Source: Kangiella geojedonensis (lineage in GTDB: Bacteria; Pseudomonadota; Gammaproteobacteria; Enterobacterales; Kangiellaceae). From it: a stretch of 64,000 nt of DNA. The stretch is from positions 992,001 through 1,056,000 of the forward strand of contig NZ_CP010975.1 of NCBI RefSeq assembly GCF_000981765.1, in the 5' to 3' direction. The position numbers and the translations under genes are program-made. Shown in pieces: positions 9,815-15,932 of this stretch (its first letter is position 1; each line of letters begins with the position of its first letter). The notes under the pieces were generated by a model. The model did not search any database. It saw only the letters and a list, made by a program, of their open reading frames with translations, and was not told where the DNA came from.

Positions 9815-9890
9815 GGGGCTATAGCTCAGCTGGGAGAGCGCTACACTGGCAGTGTAGAGGTCAGCGGTTCGATCCCGCTTAGCTCCACCA
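9815..9890 (+). tRNA. tRNA-Ala (anticodon GGC)
   Basis: A 76-nt cloverleaf. The acceptor GGGGCTA pairs with TAGCTCC, the D-arm is GCTCAGCTGGGAGAGC, the anticodon stem is CTACA/TGTAG with loop CTGGCAG, the T-arm contains GGTTCGATCCC, and CCA is encoded at the 3' end. It reads GCC/GCU codons. It is first in a transcript with tRNA-Glu 107 bp downstream. Confidence 0.96.
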
Positions 9891-9901
9891 AATTTAATTG
9901 A

Positions 9902-9963
9902 CTGCTTTGTTAAAAGATTCGTCGCTTACTGCAGTAAGCTTCCTCATCTTTTGCCTCGCACTC
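9902..9963 (+). repeat. Structured intergenic repeat, family 1 copy 1
   Basis: It follows the order CTGCTTTGTTA, short arm AAAGAT, TCGTC, the perfect palindrome GCTTACTGCAGTAAGC, TTCCTC, the complementary arm ATCTTT, then TGCCTCGCACT. The same constant words with different but still complementary stems recur at 25802-25883 (opposite strand) and 61331-61452. This copy lies in the spacer between tRNA-Ala and tRNA-Glu and would be transcribed with them. Confidence 0.65.
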
Positions 9964-9997
9964 AAATAAATTAAATTTTTAGATTTAAAAGTTTTGT

Positions 9998-10073
9998 GTC
10001 CCGTTCGTCTAGAGGCCTAGGACACCGCCCTTTCACGGCGGTAACAGGGGTTCGACTCCCCTACGGGATACCA
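9998..10073 (+). tRNA. tRNA-Glu (anticodon TTC), copy 1
   Basis: A 76-nt cloverleaf starting GTCCCGT with the acceptor partner ACGGGAT. The anticodon stem is CCGCC/GGCGG with loop CTTTCAC, so the anticodon is UUC. The T-arm contains GGTTCGACTCC and CCA is encoded. It is identical to the copy at 13878-13953, including the preceding GTTTTGT. Confidence 0.96.
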
Positions 10074-10082
10074 TATAAATAA

Positions 10083-10111
10083 AGCTCGACCATTTGGTCG
10101 GGCTTTTTTTA
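10083..10111 (+). terminator. Intrinsic terminator after tRNA-Glu copy 1
   Basis: GCTCGACC-ATTT-GGTCGGGC, an 8-bp stem with one G-T pair, is followed by seven T, 10 bp after the CCA end. Confidence 0.9.
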
Positions 10112-10275
10112 TATCTGTAATCCCGCAGCGGAGCTTTTAAACACTTCGACGACCGCCATGGATGGCGGAAGTGCCGAAAACGCATGGATGCAGTTTTCGG
10201 CCTCCCCAAAGCACTTCTAATTTCACCCAGCAAAAGTCACTGGATCCTGACTTACGTCAGGATGACAATATAGAT
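10111..10275 (+). repeat. Structured repeat, family 2, attached to tRNA-Glu copy 1
   Basis: Conserved text CTGTAATCCCGCAGCGGAGC is followed by three hairpins. The first is CCGCCAT/ATGGCGG (10153-10168), the second GCCGAAAAC/GTTTTCGGC enclosing GCATGGATGC (10173-10201), and the third ATCCTGAC-TTAC-GTCAGGAT (10244-10263). The same order occurs after the other tRNA-Glu (13989-14185) with compensatory base changes. The rest of the spacer up to 10378 shows no gene; the open frames here follow repeat sequence and are not coding. Confidence 0.7.
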
Positions 10276-10378
10276 GGATTTAGTGCGAGAGCAAAACTCT
10301 CCACCCATGGGGCTTTTTATATGATCGTCCTGACAAGACTTGTTTTCTTGCTGAGTCCAATTTTTACTATTATCGAGC

Positions 10379-10840
10379 CTAATCCAGCGTTGCTATAAAC
10401 TGTCTTGTCATTGTACGCATGGCTTGAATGCGTTCGGTGATATCTTGTTCAGCGGCTGGGCTTGAGCTTAGCTGTCGGTGAGATTGCTGCCAAGTAGCTT
10501 TTAGCTTTTGTGCTTCTTGGCTGAAGTCTGCAGAGAGGAGTGGGGATAGATCTTCAATTAAGGCTATGTGTCCCCAACCTTGGATGAGTGCTTTATCAAA
10601 GTAACGTTGCCACTCTGCATTGTTATCAGCAGGTGCATTAAAATGAAGATCGTTAGTAATGCTCTGTAGTTCGGCAAGTTGAATGATAAGTTCAAAAGAG
10701 GCGCTACGATAGTTTCTATTTAATTCGGTCGTTGAGCTGCGCCACGTGTTATAGGTCAAAGCTGCTACGGCAACCAGTAGGCTGATAATAGCAATAAGGT
10801 TATTGCTGAATTGTTGTCGAAAACTAATTTTCTTGCCCAT
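10379..10840 (-). CDS. Hypothetical single-pass membrane protein, third gene of the Cpx-like operon
   Basis: 153 residues, not recognised as a named family. A positively charged start (MGKKISFRQQFSNN) leads into one hydrophobic segment (about 15-31, LIAIISLLVAVAALTY). The remainder, probably periplasmic, is a helical domain rich in Gln, Glu and Ala with no Cys and no obvious catalytic motif. It starts 5 bp after the histidine kinase stop on the same strand, so it is almost surely co-transcribed with the two-component system. It may modulate or sense for the kinase; that is inference only. Confidence 0.7.
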   Translation of the reverse strand: MGKKISFRQQFSNNLIAIISLLVAVAALTYNTWRSSTTELNRNYRSASFELIIQLAELQSITNDLHFNAPADNNAEWQRYFDKALIQGWGHIALIEDLSPLLSADFSQEAQKLKATWQQSHRQLSSSPAAEQDITERIQAMRTMTRQFIATLD

Positions 10841-10845
10841 AAGTT

Positions 10846-12264
10846 CTAAGCTTTAACGTTCACGGGTAGTTTTATACTAACACTCAATCCTAATATATCA
10901 CCAGAGCTATCAGGTTTATCAGATACAATGTTTTCAGCATAAATAGTACCGCCGTGACGCATGATAGCTTTGCTGGCGATAGCTAGTCCAAGGCCTGCGC
11001 CATTCGATTCCTGCATTGCCTGTTTGCCACGGAAGAAGGGCACGAATAATTGTTCCAGTTCATGCTCATCCACGCCGCAGCCCTGATCTTGGATGGTGAT
11101 ATTAATCACACCGCTGTCTTGTGCTGAACTAACATTAATACTGCTATCGATGGGGCTGTATTTAATGGCGTTGCGAATCACATTGTCGAAAGCAAAGCTG
11201 AGTAACATTTCATCGCCAATTAGGCTCAAGTTATCCTCAATGTTGCTATCGATGGTAATCTTTTTCTCACGCGCTTCAAGGCGACAGGAGCGAATGATCT
11301 GCGATAATAAATCCGTTAAATCAACATCATCTTGCTCAATAGACACTTCATGGTTTTCGAGTTTCGCCAAGCGCAAAACATTGCCAATAATGTCGTCTAA
11401 CTTGTGCAGTTCCCGCTCAGCTCGTTCTAGTTGACGCTGGTTATTCTCGGGCTCTTTAAGCGCCATAGCAAGAGTCAACTCTAATCGAGTAAGCGGCGTG
11501 CGTAATTCATGTGACACGTCAGCCAATAATCTTTTATACAAGCTAATAAGAGCCGACAGTTTGTCCGCCATATTATTGAAATCACTGGCGAGATAGCCAA
11601 TTTCGTCTTGGCGTTTCTCGAAACCATCAACACGATGTTGTAGGTCACCACTAGCCAGCGTCTGGCTACTGTGGCGAAGTTTGGTCACGGGTTTACTGAT
11701 ATTACGGGCGATAAGCCAGCAGGGCACAAGGGTCACTAGTGCAAGCAGTATTAGCTTCAACCAAATCGGCATCTTCCAAAGCTGAATCCAGAAATGATCG
11801 GCATGGCGGTTTTTTGAAATGAGCATGAGCTGATAGCTTTTGTCACCGCGATCAAATAATTTGGGGCCAACCACCGTGATATGTTCATCCCGAACTTGTA
11901 GTGGCTTTGCCTTTAATGCCAGGTTAGAGATGATACCTTTGTTCAAGCGAGGATGAATTTTCGGTGGATAAACTAACTGTCCTGTATCGGCATCTTTCAA
12001 CACGATCATGGTGTTTTTAAATTTATGCTCAAGCTTTTCCGCCAATAATTTAATATTGTACTGGCGCGACTCACTCAGCATGCTGGATATCTTATAAAGT
12101 GACTTCTCCTGATACTTATCAGCGGGGCGTACCTTATCCCAGTTAGCTAATTGTTGGTTAACCAGCAGTACAATACCCACGATAAATATAACGGTACCCC
12201 AGAAGCCCAGAAAGATTCTGCCAAACAAAGTGTTAAAAGGGTTTAGTGTTTTCAATATGCTCAA
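10846..12264 (-). CDS. cpxA: Sensor histidine kinase, CpxA-like
   Basis: About 472 residues. It has TM1 (RIFLGFWGTVIFIVGIVLLV), a periplasmic sensor domain of about 140 residues, TM2 (WLKLILLALVTLVPCWLIA), a HAMP linker, and a HisKA H-box SHELRTPLTRLEL with the phosphoacceptor His codon at 11509-11511. It also has N-box NVIRNAIKYSP, G1 DQGCGVDE and G2 GAGLGLAI. It shares its layout with CpxA and sits after a CpxR-like regulator. No ATG is available. The frame extends to a TTG at 12333 inside the regulator, but the TTG at 12264, directly after the regulator stop, gives a better-sized N-terminus. The ligand is unknown. Confidence 0.88.
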   Translation of the reverse strand: MSILKTLNPFNTLFGRIFLGFWGTVIFIVGIVLLVNQQLANWDKVRPADKYQEKSLYKISSMLSESRQYNIKLLAEKLEHKFKNTMIVLKDADTGQLVYPPKIHPRLNKGIISNLALKAKPLQVRDEHITVVGPKLFDRGDKSYQLMLISKNRHADHFWIQLWKMPIWLKLILLALVTLVPCWLIARNISKPVTKLRHSSQTLASGDLQHRVDGFEKRQDEIGYLASDFNNMADKLSALISLYKRLLADVSHELRTPLTRLELTLAMALKEPENNQRQLERAERELHKLDDIIGNVLRLAKLENHEVSIEQDDVDLTDLLSQIIRSCRLEAREKKITIDSNIEDNLSLIGDEMLLSFAFDNVIRNAIKYSPIDSSINVSSAQDSGVINITIQDQGCGVDEHELEQLFVPFFRGKQAMQESNGAGLGLAIASKAIMRHGGTIYAENIVSDKPDSSGDILGLSVSIKLPVNVKA

Positions 12265-12265
12265 G

Positions 12266-12967
12266 TTAAGGAGTATCCGATAATTCTGTTGAAACCAAAC
12301 GATAACCAGAGCCACGAATGGTTTTGATCTCAAGTTCTGACTCAGGCTTTAATTTTTTGCGTAAATTACTAATATGAACATCAATGCTACGATCATATTG
12401 CACAATACGTCTTCCCAGTATTTCTTTACTTAATTCATCTTTACTGACTAAGTTACCAAAATTTTCTAGTAAAAAGGAAAGAAACTGATATTCAGTGCCC
12501 GTAAGAATGACTTCTTCGCCACCGATATGCACCATATGGGTATTGTGGTTCATAACCAAAGTACCGGCTTTCTGCACATTGCTCTTTTTCTCTTCTTGAG
12601 CATAATCGAAACGGCGCAAAATAGCTTTGACCCGCGCCAGTAGCTCCCGGTGATTGAAGGGCTTCGGTAAATAATCGTCAGCGCCAAGTTCCAACCCAAG
12701 AATTTTATCGTAATCCTCGCCACGAGCGGTCAGCATCAAAACAGGGACTTTACTAAAGCGACGAAGCTCTTTCAGCGTTTCAAGGCCATCTATCCCCGGC
12801 ATCATAATATCCAGCAATATCAAATCATAAGGCTTCTGTTTACAGAAATTCAGCCCTGATTCGCCATCGAAAGCCTGGTCACAGTGAATCTGCTCGCTGG
12901 TCAGATACTCAAGCAATAAGCTTGATAGCTCTTTGTCGTCATCAATAATTAGGACTTGTTTGCTCAT
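12266..12967 (-). CDS. cpxR: OmpR-family response regulator, CpxR-like
   Basis: 233 residues. The N-terminal receiver has an acidic pair (IIDDDKE), phosphoacceptor Asp in LILLDIMMPG, the switch Thr in MLTARG and Lys in YLPKPFNHREL. The C-terminal winged helix contains LTGTEYQFLSFL and RSIDVHISNLRKKL. The wording LGLELGADDYLPKPFN...RELLARVKAILRR closely resembles CpxR. It is first in an operon with the kinase and a small membrane protein, and is divergent from a CpxP/Spy-like gene. A CpxR-box-like pair of GTAAA repeats lies in the shared upstream region, which suggests autoregulation. Confidence 0.92.
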   Translation of the reverse strand: MSKQVLIIDDDKELSSLLLEYLTSEQIHCDQAFDGESGLNFCKQKPYDLILLDIMMPGIDGLETLKELRRFSKVPVLMLTARGEDYDKILGLELGADDYLPKPFNHRELLARVKAILRRFDYAQEEKKSNVQKAGTLVMNHNTHMVHIGGEEVILTGTEYQFLSFLLENFGNLVSKDELSKEILGRRIVQYDRSIDVHISNLRKKLKPESELEIKTIRGSGYRLVSTELSDTP

Positions 12968-13054
12968 GGTAGCTGCACTAAAGGTTCACACGAATTTTAT
13001 GAATAATGTCACTATCTTAAGTTATATCCTTGTTAACTAAATGAATAAACTACT

Positions 13055-13070
13055 TTTACCTAAACTTTAC
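13055..13070 (-). promoter_or_regulatory. Candidate CpxR box between cpxR and the cpxP-like gene
   Basis: On the minus strand GTAAA-GTTTAG-GTAAA: two direct GTAAA pentamers with a 6-bp spacer, matching the known CpxR pattern GTAAA-N(4-8)-GTAAA. It lies 88 bp upstream of the cpxR start and 80 bp upstream of the CpxP/Spy-like start, so it could serve both. Confidence 0.6.
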
Positions 13071-13149
13071 ATTGGCTTAGCGTTGCTTTGTAAAGCCGAG
13101 AGTAGACTGTAATTGTTCAAAATAAATACACCGACTGAGAGGAAATACT

Positions 13150-13647
13150 ATGAACAGTTTAACAAAGCCTTTAGCTTACTTATCAATGATCGCCTTGTTC
13201 GCTGGCGCATTCGCAATCGCCCCGGCGCAAGCAGGTCCAAACCATGATAGTCATAAGCATGCAAAAAAGCATCGTGGCCATGGTGGTATGCACATTCTTA
13301 AAAAGCTTGACCTTAGCGATGAGCAAAAAACTGAAGTTAAAGCTATCATGAAAAACGCCAAAGAGCAGGAGAAGGGCCTTCATGAGTCTCTAAAAGCTTA
13401 TAAACAAGCACTTAGTGATCTCATCAACAGCCCAGACTACAGTGAACAAGCGGTTCGTAGCCTACAGACTCAATATCAATCAGTTTTCGCTGATAAAGCG
13501 GTCATTAAAGCCAACGCTAGCCACCAAATCAATGCGTTACTTACCCCAGCACAGCAAGCCAAGAAAGCTGAAATTAAAGCCAAAATGAAAGCGCGTTGGG
13601 CGGAAAAGAAAGAGCGTATGAAAGAACGCAAAGCTGATCGTTCATAA
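13150..13647 (+). CDS. Periplasmic CpxP/Spy-like stress protein (LTxxQ family)
   Basis: 165 residues. A signal peptide (cleavage after APAQA) precedes a His/Lys-rich stretch (GPNHDSHKHAKKHRGHGG) that may bind metal. Two LTxxQ-type helices follow: LSDEQKTEVKAIMKNA (about 57-72) and LLTPAQQAKKAEIKAKM (about 136-152). The tail is basic. Spy and CpxP are cradle-shaped periplasmic chaperones, and CpxP also inhibits the CpxA kinase. Divergence from the cpxRA-like operon, with a GTAAA box between them, supports a CpxP-like feedback role. A GAGAGGA Shine-Dalgarno precedes the ATG. Confidence 0.85.
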   Translation: MNSLTKPLAYLSMIALFAGAFAIAPAQAGPNHDSHKHAKKHRGHGGMHILKKLDLSDEQKTEVKAIMKNAKEQEKGLHESLKAYKQALSDLINSPDYSEQAVRSLQTQYQSVFADKAVIKANASHQINALLTPAQQAKKAEIKAKMKARWAEKKERMKERKADRS

Positions 13648-13671
13648 AAGCCAAAATAAGAGAAGTGACAC

Positions 13672-13702
13672 ACCGCCGGAGTTAACCCTCCGGCGGTTTT
13701 TC
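13672..13702 (+). terminator. Intrinsic terminator of the CpxP/Spy-like gene
   Basis: ACCGCCGGAG-TTAACC-CTCCGGCGGT, a 10-bp perfect stem, is followed by TTTT. Confidence 0.93.
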
Positions 13703-13795
13703 ATTCGTAAGCCGTTGAAAATTTGAGCAAAGTGACTGATTTTAGAACAAAAAAACAAAAACATGCTAAAAATAGAAAAAAAGTGCAATTATCTT

Positions 13796-13824
13796 TTGAC
13801 AAACGAACCCGATAACATTATTAT
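13796..13824 (+). promoter_or_regulatory. Sigma70 promoter of tRNA-Glu copy 2
   Basis: TTGACA (13796-13801), a 17-bp spacer and TATTAT (13819-13824) are followed by a GC-rich discriminator (CGCCCGCG). The mature tRNA starts at 13878. Confidence 0.78.
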
Positions 13825-13877
13825 TTCGCCCGCGTTTGGGGGATACAGCAACAACACTCCCAAACAACAAGTTTTGT

Positions 13878-13953
13878 GTCCCGTTCGTCTAGAGGCCTAG
13901 GACACCGCCCTTTCACGGCGGTAACAGGGGTTCGACTCCCCTACGGGATACCA
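13878..13953 (+). tRNA. tRNA-Glu (anticodon TTC), copy 2
   Basis: Identical over all 76 nt to the copy at 9998-10073 (loop CTTTCAC, encoded CCA). It has its own TTGACA/TATTAT promoter and its own terminator. Both the leader GTTTTGT and the downstream family-2 repeat are shared with copy 1. Confidence 0.96.
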
Positions 13954-13961
13954 CATAAATA

Positions 13962-13988
13962 AACCCAGCTTTTTAGCTGGGTTTTTTT
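13962..13988 (+). terminator. Intrinsic terminator after tRNA-Glu copy 2
   Basis: AACCCAGCT-TTTT-AGCTGGGTT with a T7 tail. The stem sequence is unrelated to the copy 1 terminator although the flanks are repeated. Confidence 0.92.
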
Positions 13989-14185
13989 ATGTCTGTAATC
14001 CCGCAGCGGAGCTTTTAGACAATTCGACGACAACCATGGATGGTTGGAGTGCAAGAAACGCAGGAGCAGTTTCTTGCCTCCCCTAGGAAAGCAAAACTCT
14101 GAGCCTCTACGACAACTTCGTTATTCCCGAGACTGCTTTCCACCCTAAAAGGTCGCTAGATCCTGACTTTCGTCAGGATGACAAT
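13989..14185 (+). repeat. Structured repeat, family 2, attached to tRNA-Glu copy 2
   Basis: Same opening text as 10111-10275. It has the hairpins CAACCAT/ATGGTTG (14031-14046) and GCAAGAAAC/GTTTCTTGC (14051-14077), then an extra unit of about 75 bp bounded by GGAAAGCA/TGCTTTCC, and finally ATCCTGAC-TTTC-GTCAGGAT (14160-14179). Stems differ from copy 1 by paired changes. No gene is visible from here to 14458 apart from the MITE-like element at 14308. Confidence 0.7.
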
Positions 14186-14307
14186 TCTTCAGAACCGAGC
14201 ACAAAGTTTAATACTTCCCACAACTTACTGATCTTGCTACTATTTAGAAGAATTGAAATTGCATCTAGTGCCTAGATTCACATCGTATTATCAAAACCAA
14301 AGTAAGC

Positions 14308-14395
14308 GTAGCCTCGAAAGAACATCGGTGATTTTGAGGTTTTTATGTTGATAGTTTACCCTTCCCTCGATTATGCTTTTGCTAATCGAGGTTAC
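14308..14395 (+). repeat. MITE-like repeat, family 3 copy A
   Basis: It starts GTAGCCTCGA and ends TCGAGGTTAC, a 10-bp terminal inverted repeat with one mismatch. Internal words GAGGTTTTTAT, TCCCTCGA and GCTAATCGAG are shared with copy B at 14808-14916, in the same orientation. The pair brackets the cupin gene. Confidence 0.65.
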
Positions 14396-14458
14396 GTTCA
14401 CTAAGCACAGTGATGTGCATGCAAGAAGTCAGAGCCAAGCAAGATTGCAGGAAATCAA

Positions 14459-14794
14459 ATGAACAAAGTCAATATACGCGAAGCCCTAGATAGCGTTACT
14501 GAGCATTGGTCACAAAAAACCATTGGTGAGGCTAACGGGCAACTTTACAAAGTAGCTAAAGGTATCGGTGAGACCAATTGGCACAAGCACGATGATCAAG
14601 ACGAGCTTTTTATCGTTTATAAAGGAACTTTAAAAATTCAATTGAGAGATAAGGATGTTGAATTGCAAGAAGATGATATGTTTGTAGTGCCGAAAGGAGT
14701 AGAGCACTGCCCAGTAGCTAAAGAGGAAGCAGAGTTTTTAATTGTTGGGCTTAATGTAACGTCTAACGCGGCAGGTGGAAAAACAAATACATAA
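14459..14794 (+). CDS. Small cupin-domain protein
   Basis: 111 residues forming one cupin barrel. Motif 1 is readable as WHKHDDQDELFIVYKG (His, His, Glu metal ligands followed by Gly), and motif 2 as PKGVEHCPVA with the last His ligand. The metal site therefore appears complete, but single-domain cupins of this size are functionally diverse and no substrate can be assigned. The gene stands alone, bracketed by two copies of a MITE-like repeat in the same orientation, so it may have moved or been rearranged as a unit. No strong Shine-Dalgarno is seen (CAGGAAATCAA before ATG). Confidence 0.8.
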   Translation: MNKVNIREALDSVTEHWSQKTIGEANGQLYKVAKGIGETNWHKHDDQDELFIVYKGTLKIQLRDKDVELQEDDMFVVPKGVEHCPVAKEEAEFLIVGLNVTSNAAGGKTNT

Positions 14795-14807
14795 ATAAGT
14801 AGCAAGC

Positions 14808-14916
14808 GTAGCCTCGAAGAAGTGAAACGCCTTCGAGGTTTTATCTTAATAATTACCACTCCCTCGACTACGACCAAAGGAAGTGCCATTGGTACGCTGA
14901 CGCTAATCGAGGCTAC
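14808..14916 (+). repeat. MITE-like repeat, family 3 copy B
   Basis: A perfect 10-bp terminal inverted repeat, GTAGCCTCGA / TCGAGGCTAC, encloses an internal CTTCGAGG hairpin and the shared words TCCCTCGA and GCTAATCGAGG. It is 109 bp against 88 bp for copy A. It begins 14 bp after the cupin stop codon. Confidence 0.68.
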
Positions 14917-14944
14917 AGTAACCAACTCTTCATTAGCCAACTCT

Positions 14945-14973
14945 TTGTACATATTGTATCATTCACTCATAAA
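14945..14973 (+). promoter_or_regulatory. Candidate promoter of the nitroreductase gene
   Basis: TTGTAC (14945-14950), a 17-bp spacer and CATAAA (14968-14973) each match 4 of 6 consensus bases. The predicted start lies at the Fur-like box at 14981. Confidence 0.4.
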
Positions 14974-14980
14974 TTCTAAT

Positions 14981-14995
14981 TGAGAATCATTCACA
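14981..14995 (+). promoter_or_regulatory. Fur-box-like site at the nitroreductase start
   Basis: TGAGAATCATTCACA differs at one position from TGAGAATCATTCTCA, a common natural form of the 7-1-7 Fur motif. It ends at the base before the ATG (14996), so a bound repressor would block initiation. Confidence 0.4.
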
Positions 14996-15547
14996 ATGAT
15001 CGAGTCTATTATTAATCGTGTGTCTTGTGGTCGTTTGGAAGCGCCGGCGCCTTCTAAAGAGCATTTGGATCTGATGTTTAAGGCGGCTTTACGTGCGCCT
15101 GATCATAAGGGGCTAAAGCCTTGGGAGTACATTGTTTTTGAGGGTGAGGAGGCTTTGAGTCGGTTTGGCGAGTATTTGCTTCAAGCTTCTCTGAAAGATA
15201 ATCCTGACCTTGATGAAGCGAAGCAGGAAAAGATTAAAAACAAGCCACACAGAGCTCCTATGGTGGTTGTGGCAGTAGCCAAAGCGAATAATAACCCAAA
15301 GGTTCCGCATGTTGAGGAAATCCTGTCAGCGGGGGCAGGGGTGCAGAATTTGATTCTTGGGGCTTACGACTTAGGTTATGGCGCTTATTGGCGTACAGGA
15401 AGCTTGGCGTTTAATGACCACATGAAGCAGCCGTTAAGTTTAGACTTCGAAGATACAATTATTGGTTTTATCTACCTTGGTACACCGTCGGTTGAGCTTA
15501 AGTCTAAACCGGTTCCTGAGGTGGATGATTTTGTGAGGTGGGGGTAG
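14996..15547 (+). CDS. Nitroreductase-family FMN oxidoreductase (YdjA type)
   Basis: 183 residues. Family marks are the N-terminal IINRVSCGRLEAPAP, the FMN-phosphate contact region LRAPDHKGLKPWEYIVFEG, AVAKANNNPKVPHVEEILSAGAGVQNLILGAYDLGYGAYWRTGSL in outline, and the closing GFIYLGTP. The short, compact form matches the YdjA subgroup, which reduces nitro- or enone-type compounds with NAD(P)H; the physiological substrate is not known. Its last 44 bases overlap the end of the opposite-strand gene at 15504-15932. A Fur-box-like site touches the start codon. Confidence 0.88.
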   Translation: MIESIINRVSCGRLEAPAPSKEHLDLMFKAALRAPDHKGLKPWEYIVFEGEEALSRFGEYLLQASLKDNPDLDEAKQEKIKNKPHRAPMVVVAVAKANNNPKVPHVEEILSAGAGVQNLILGAYDLGYGAYWRTGSLAFNDHMKQPLSLDFEDTIIGFIYLGTPSVELKSKPVPEVDDFVRWG

Positions 15548-15932
15548 TCCCACTTCTCTTTTGTACTATCTGATAATACAGCCAGCAGAGTAGAGCTAAG
15601 GGTATGATATTTAAATAGTCACTTGAAAGTAGCGATATCATTAAAAGGGCGAAACTAATCAAGCTACCGACATGCAGTGTAAGTGAAATCTTCTGAATAC
15701 CGTACTCCTTAATAAATACCTGATAATTTAGAATAATAAATGTAACTAAAGAAAAGCCTACTAAAATGATTAAAACGATAGTAATGAGCGAATTTGCATG
15801 AATAAAAGCTGGCAACGTATACACCGATATAGCCCAAAAAAAAGCTATATAACAGAAGGTAAATAATGATGTGTACGAATAAATAATATTACCCAGCACA
15901 TTGATATTATTTCTCAGGTTGCGTAACGCCAT
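15504..15932 (-). CDS. Hypothetical four-helix membrane protein
   Basis: 142 residues, no recognised family. Four hydrophobic segments are evident: about 20-45 (FTFCYIAFFWAISVYTLPAF), 49-72, 83-104 and 107-123. A hydrophilic Pro/Gln-rich tail (SGTTPTSQNHPPQEPV) follows. It overlaps the upstream C15-like lipoprotein gene by 26 bp on the same strand and the convergent nitroreductase by 44 bp. The same-strand overlap suggests translational coupling with the lipoprotein. The composition of real membrane helices makes a chance frame unlikely. Confidence 0.65.
   Translation of the reverse strand: MALRNLRNNINVLGNIIYSYTSLFTFCYIAFFWAISVYTLPAFIHANSLITIVLIILVGFSLVTFIILNYQVFIKEYGIQKISLTLHVGSLISFALLMISLLSSDYLNIIPLALLCWLYYQIVQKRSGTTPTSQNHPPQEPV

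Noticed and set aside
10033-10398. Open frames of 66 and 78 codons on both strands across the tRNA-Glu downstream region
   Set aside because: They run through the tRNA, its terminator and the hairpins of the family-2 repeat. The matching repeat at 13989-14185 does not preserve the frames.
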